The notes beneath the pieces were generated by a model. That model ran no database searches, was not told the origin of the DNA, and saw nothing but the letters and a program-made list of their open reading frames with translations. From Phragmites australis (taxonomy: Eukaryota; Streptophyta; Magnoliopsida; Poales; Poaceae): a DNA stretch of 64,000 nucleotides. Location of the stretch: NCBI RefSeq assembly GCF_958298935.1, contig NC_084935.1, forward strand, positions 2,552,001-2,616,000, read 5' to 3'. Below, one piece after another: positions 60,509-64,000 of this stretch (position 1 is its first letter; every line of letters begins with the position of its first letter). The position numbers and the translations under genes were made by a program.

Positions 60509-61409
60509 CATGAAAGTTGACAACACCCGAGCGACATCTGAAGTGCATGGTTTATTCCTACAGAAATCAGAAAATTCATATGGGATTTCTGCGGATTTCT
60601 ATGTCGCTGATGAATGTAGGCGCACAATGGTCCAATTAGGAAAATATCAACATGGGATACTCAGCTTCCTATCACCACAAAAGAGGTGAAGAAAAGGTAT
60701 TATAATACAATCCCACGTGAGGAAGACATGTATAATCAATGTCTGGCATGCGAATGCCATATCGTGTTTTTCAATTAAGCGATCTTTTGCATGGGTAACA
60801 AATAATATTGACCTATAAACTTGACTCACGCGTGGATACCATGTTACCAGTTAGAGATGTAAATTTTATACTTTTTAGGTCAAGCTAAAATTAAAAAATA
60901 AACTAAAGTCTATTTGGTTCATGTCTTAAGGTTTTCCACGTGTCATAATATTTTGCCAAACCTATCTAAGATTAAGCGATCAAAATGTGCACTGCAATTT
61001 GACAAGAAAGGAGCAATAGTAGCTAGAAAGAAATCTTGTCATAACTATAGCTGCAAACCAAATGGCTATCTAAATTGATCAAGCATGTCTAACCTTAAAT
61101 GTGGTAAAGTGTGACAGCATGTAGCTATGAAACAAATAGGTCTAAAAATTCACTCTCATCTAACTAAGCTAAGAAAAAAAAAACTAAGTAGTAATTTAGA
61201 ACTACTCATTAGATATCTATCTGAATTTATTATTAGTAGTTGTCACGCTTATTCGAGAAAGATGGGTACCATTTTTGCCCTTCTTAAATTAACCTTTTTA
61301 TACTGAAAGAAAATCTTTTCTTAGGAAATGTACTAGCAGAAATGTTGAACATAGAGAAGAAAAACAAGGAAACAAGCGTGTTGTTAGGCCCGTTTGGATA
61401 ATTTATAGC
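60509..61409. other. Intergenic sequence, nothing recognised
   Basis: AT-rich non-coding sequence with no ORF of note and no repeat ends identified. Confidence 0.5.
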
Positions 61410-63069
61410 TGTCACGTCCCAAAATACTAATCATGTGATTAAGTATTCATAAGCATCATGACATTATGTTTATGCGTATTCATTTGACAATTTGAGTTTG
61501 AACATGTTTCAAAAGTACTTGGAGGTAGTTGTCATGCTTATTCGACTTCTCGCGGTCTGACCAGAATTCCCCACGGTCTGACTGCCAAGGGCAGCCATAT
61601 AGGCTTGCCACGTGGGCTTTCTGCAGTATGACCGACACTTCTCGTGGTCTGACCACCACAGCGCAGAGGCTCCACTTCAGCAAGTCGACTAACTCTCTCT
61701 CACACTCTCACTCTCACTTACTCCTTCACACACACCAAGAGAGAGAGACCACCTTGATGCCCACAATGACCGGAGATCCACGAAGGGAACTTCCTCGAGC
61801 TCCCCGAAGACTTCCTCGAGCTCATCCTACCCTCGTCGTCGATGAAGTTTTCACGAGAGTTCATCCACCTCAAGCTCCAAACCACATCGAAGCCTGATGT
61901 CCAAATCAGAGTTTCCCCGGAGTGATCCTCTCCAATAAAAAGCTTCCATACCCTAATATGAGGCATCCCCTACCGATTCTCCATCATTCCCAAGCTCGAG
62001 TCGATCCCCATGTCGTTTAGACCCAAGTTTAACCTTAGCCTTGGGCTTATCCGTGGAGTTTTTCAAGTTTGGCTCGGTGAAAGTTATCCAAATCACCCTA
62101 GAAGCACTCTAGTAGTTATGTAGAGCATTTTGGTACCTTTCATGGTCGAAGCCTTTACCGACGACCTTACAAAGGTGTTGCTAGCAAGGTCTCGCGGTCT
62201 GACTGATGATTAAGAAAATCAAAACCCCAGTCGAACCCATAGTCAGGAATCAGACCGCCGTTGCCTAGTCTGACCGCAGAACCTCACGGTCTGACCATCG
62301 GCCGGTCCAGTCTAACCGCCAGAGGCCAAAACTTTTTGCACGCCGGTGGTCTGACCGCCACTTCAACACCGATCTGACCGCCAGCTACTTAAAGCTATAT
62401 GCACTTAGGTTTCCTTATCTGAGGTTTCAAACTTCGGAACTCTAATCATTTGATGGTCTTTTGCAAATATTTTAGAAACACGACGCTCTATTAATTTTCA
62501 AGCATGCATCATATGCACATTTTTTTCATCGTTTGATTATTTTTTCAATGCATTATTAATTCGTTTAGATAGCGTTACGCTGACGATCCAAGCGAGTGAA
62601 AGCGACACCAATCTACCGGAGTTCTATGAGTGTTGCATCGGGAGTATCAGGCAACCGCCAGAGTAGCAAGCCAAGCATCTAAGCATATTCAACCTACTAC
62701 TTTGGATCTCGTATTGTATAACTTGATAAATTACGATTTTATGTATGTTTACATTAGTAGTGAGTCCATTATCGAGTTTATATGGGTAGAACTTATGTTG
62801 ATGAATTGTATTATCTCTACCTTGAGTTGTTGATTATCTATATCCTTGTAGTATTGATAACATTGTTGATGTCTAACTTACAAATTTGTTCAATAGGCTT
62901 AGCAATGCTTAGGTCATCGGTAGAAGTTGAGCAATAGTTCAGTTGTTGTTCGCTAGCTTAGGGTTTACTTATTATTTACAAATACAATGACAATAATATT
63001 GGTTGTATGAGATGTGAGGGTGAGACGAGATATGGGCGATGCTAGGGTAGGTCGGGAGAGGAGCCTGGA
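61410..63069. mobile_element. TG...CA element, family S, copy C (reverse orientation, interrupted)
   Basis: It starts TGTCACGTCCCAAAA, the complement of the right ends of copies A and B. It carries the same ggtctgacc(g/a)c microrepeat as copy A (61550-61655 and 62190-62385), and near 63010-63065 the sequence gagacgagatatgggcg...gggagaggagc is the complement of 13645-13730 in copy A. The other terminus is not reached: an LTR-like sequence begins at about 63070, apparently inserted into it. Confidence 0.65.
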
Positions 63070-64000
63070 TGTGAAAGTGCATCTAGACCCCTAAGTGGGT
63101 TTTGGTGATAATGATAAAACAATTAAAAAACTAATGAGTTTTATGAGTTATGGACATGTGTTAGTTCTATCAAACAAATCTATGAGAGTCATAGAAAATT
63201 AGCCCTAAATCTTATAAAACAGAAAAATACGGAAGGTCCGCACTTTTCTACGAAGTGTCCGCATTTGTGCGGAAGGTCCACACTTTTGTGCCGAGGGTCT
63301 GCACTTTAGTGAGTTCTCGGCTAACTATGGAAGGTCCGCACTTTTCTGCGGAATGTCCGCATTTGTGCGGAGGTTCTGGACTTATGCGGAGGGTCCGCAC
63401 TTTCCAAAGAATAACGGCTAGTTTTTGAGAGTGGAGTATTTAAACCTCACACATTTCAATACAACAGCAACCCAGGCTTTCAATTTCGACCAACCTTGAG
63501 ACAAAAGACCTCTAGCTCATTGAAAGCTCCTTTCTCACTCCCTTTTGTGATTCTTGTTGAGATCTTTACTAGGGTTGAGTGAGATTAAGTAGTAGTGCTA
63601 GTGAGAATCAAAACCATCCATTTGAGCACTCGTTTCTTCATCAAGCCGGTGGTTTCAAGTTCGTTACTCTTGGTGGTTCGTCCACCTAGACGGCTAGGTG
63701 TCGTCCGTTGAGCTCCCAAGTTTGTGGTGAGCCCTGAGACGTTTGTATCACCCCGACAAGTTGAGTAAGAAACTCGAAGCTCGATCTTTGTGGTCGCTTT
63801 GGTGAGGATAGGGTTAAAAAAAGACCCGGCTCTTTGTGAGCTTCTCAATGGAGACGTAGGCACTTCTTTGTGGAGTGGCCGAACTCTGGTAAACAAATCC
63901 TTGTGTCAATCTTGTCAATTCCATGTATTTGGATATACTCTCTTGTTTGAATTGAATTCTAGGGTTTAAACCCGATCCATCTTGTTGTATGGTTTGAGCT
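63070..64000 (+). mobile_element. LTR (5' part) running off the window
   Basis: tgtgaaagtgcatctagacc is a typical start of a grass LTR and is related to 3501. The interior has ggtccgcactt/tgtccgcattt repeats (63230-63410), a likely promoter zone (gagtatttaaacctc) at 63440, and LTR-like R/U5 sequence afterwards. The end lies beyond 64000. The minus-strand ORF at 63585-63896 is not a recognised protein. Confidence 0.6.

Overview
This is a plant nuclear window, most likely from a grass. The support is GC-rich exons with short GT-AG introns in AT-rich surroundings, homologues of known cereal genes, and transposons typical of grasses (Tourist and Stowaway MITEs, a tRNA-derived SINE, small LTR elements, nested LTR-type repeats). 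Genes fill about a third of the sequence. No bacterial, phage or CRISPR features were seen. The species cannot be named from the sequence.

Layout. (1) 1-19.7 kb is a class III peroxidase cluster: the 3' exon of one gene (74-811), a broken 3' remnant (4393-4549), and two almost identical genes in opposite orientation (7233-8455 on +, 18198-19456 on -). Both intact genes carry an unusual Gly/Tyr- and Pro-rich stretch between signal peptide and catalytic domain. Their spacer holds a Tourist-like MITE, two related LTR-like repeats, an array of about 110-bp units, and a 2.9-kb non-coding element with TG...CA ends. (2) 20.9-24.5 kb has two minus-strand genes: a three-exon 1-Cys peroxiredoxin (219 aa) and an intronless TolB-like beta-propeller protein (657 aa). 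(3) 24.5-33 kb has no convincing gene; it holds MITEs, a LINE-like insertion and unrecognised sequence. (4) 33.0-47.7 kb is one large gene of 33 exons for a KIN-12 kinesin of the phragmoplast-orienting (POK) type, 2150 aa. Its introns have collected transposons, notably a 3.2-kb intron 8. (5) 48.8-49.2 kb holds two exons of an unrecognised gene that may be a 5' fragment. (6) 51.2-54.3 kb is a ten-exon minus-strand novel plant SNARE (NPSN, 265 aa). (7) 55.35-55.79 kb is a pseudogene fragment of mitochondrial pyruvate dehydrogenase kinase. (8) 55.8-64 kb is repeat territory: an old tandem duplication split by a second copy of the TG...CA element, a MITE, a third copy in reverse orientation, and an LTR running off the window.

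Function. The peroxidases are predicted secreted cell-wall enzymes. The peroxiredoxin is a seed-type intracellular antioxidant in its family. The kinesin and the SNARE both belong to families acting in plant cytokinesis (division-plane guidance and cell-plate vesicle fusion). Exon boundaries were set by hand from GT/AG sites, reading-frame continuity and family conservation. No alignment or database search was run.
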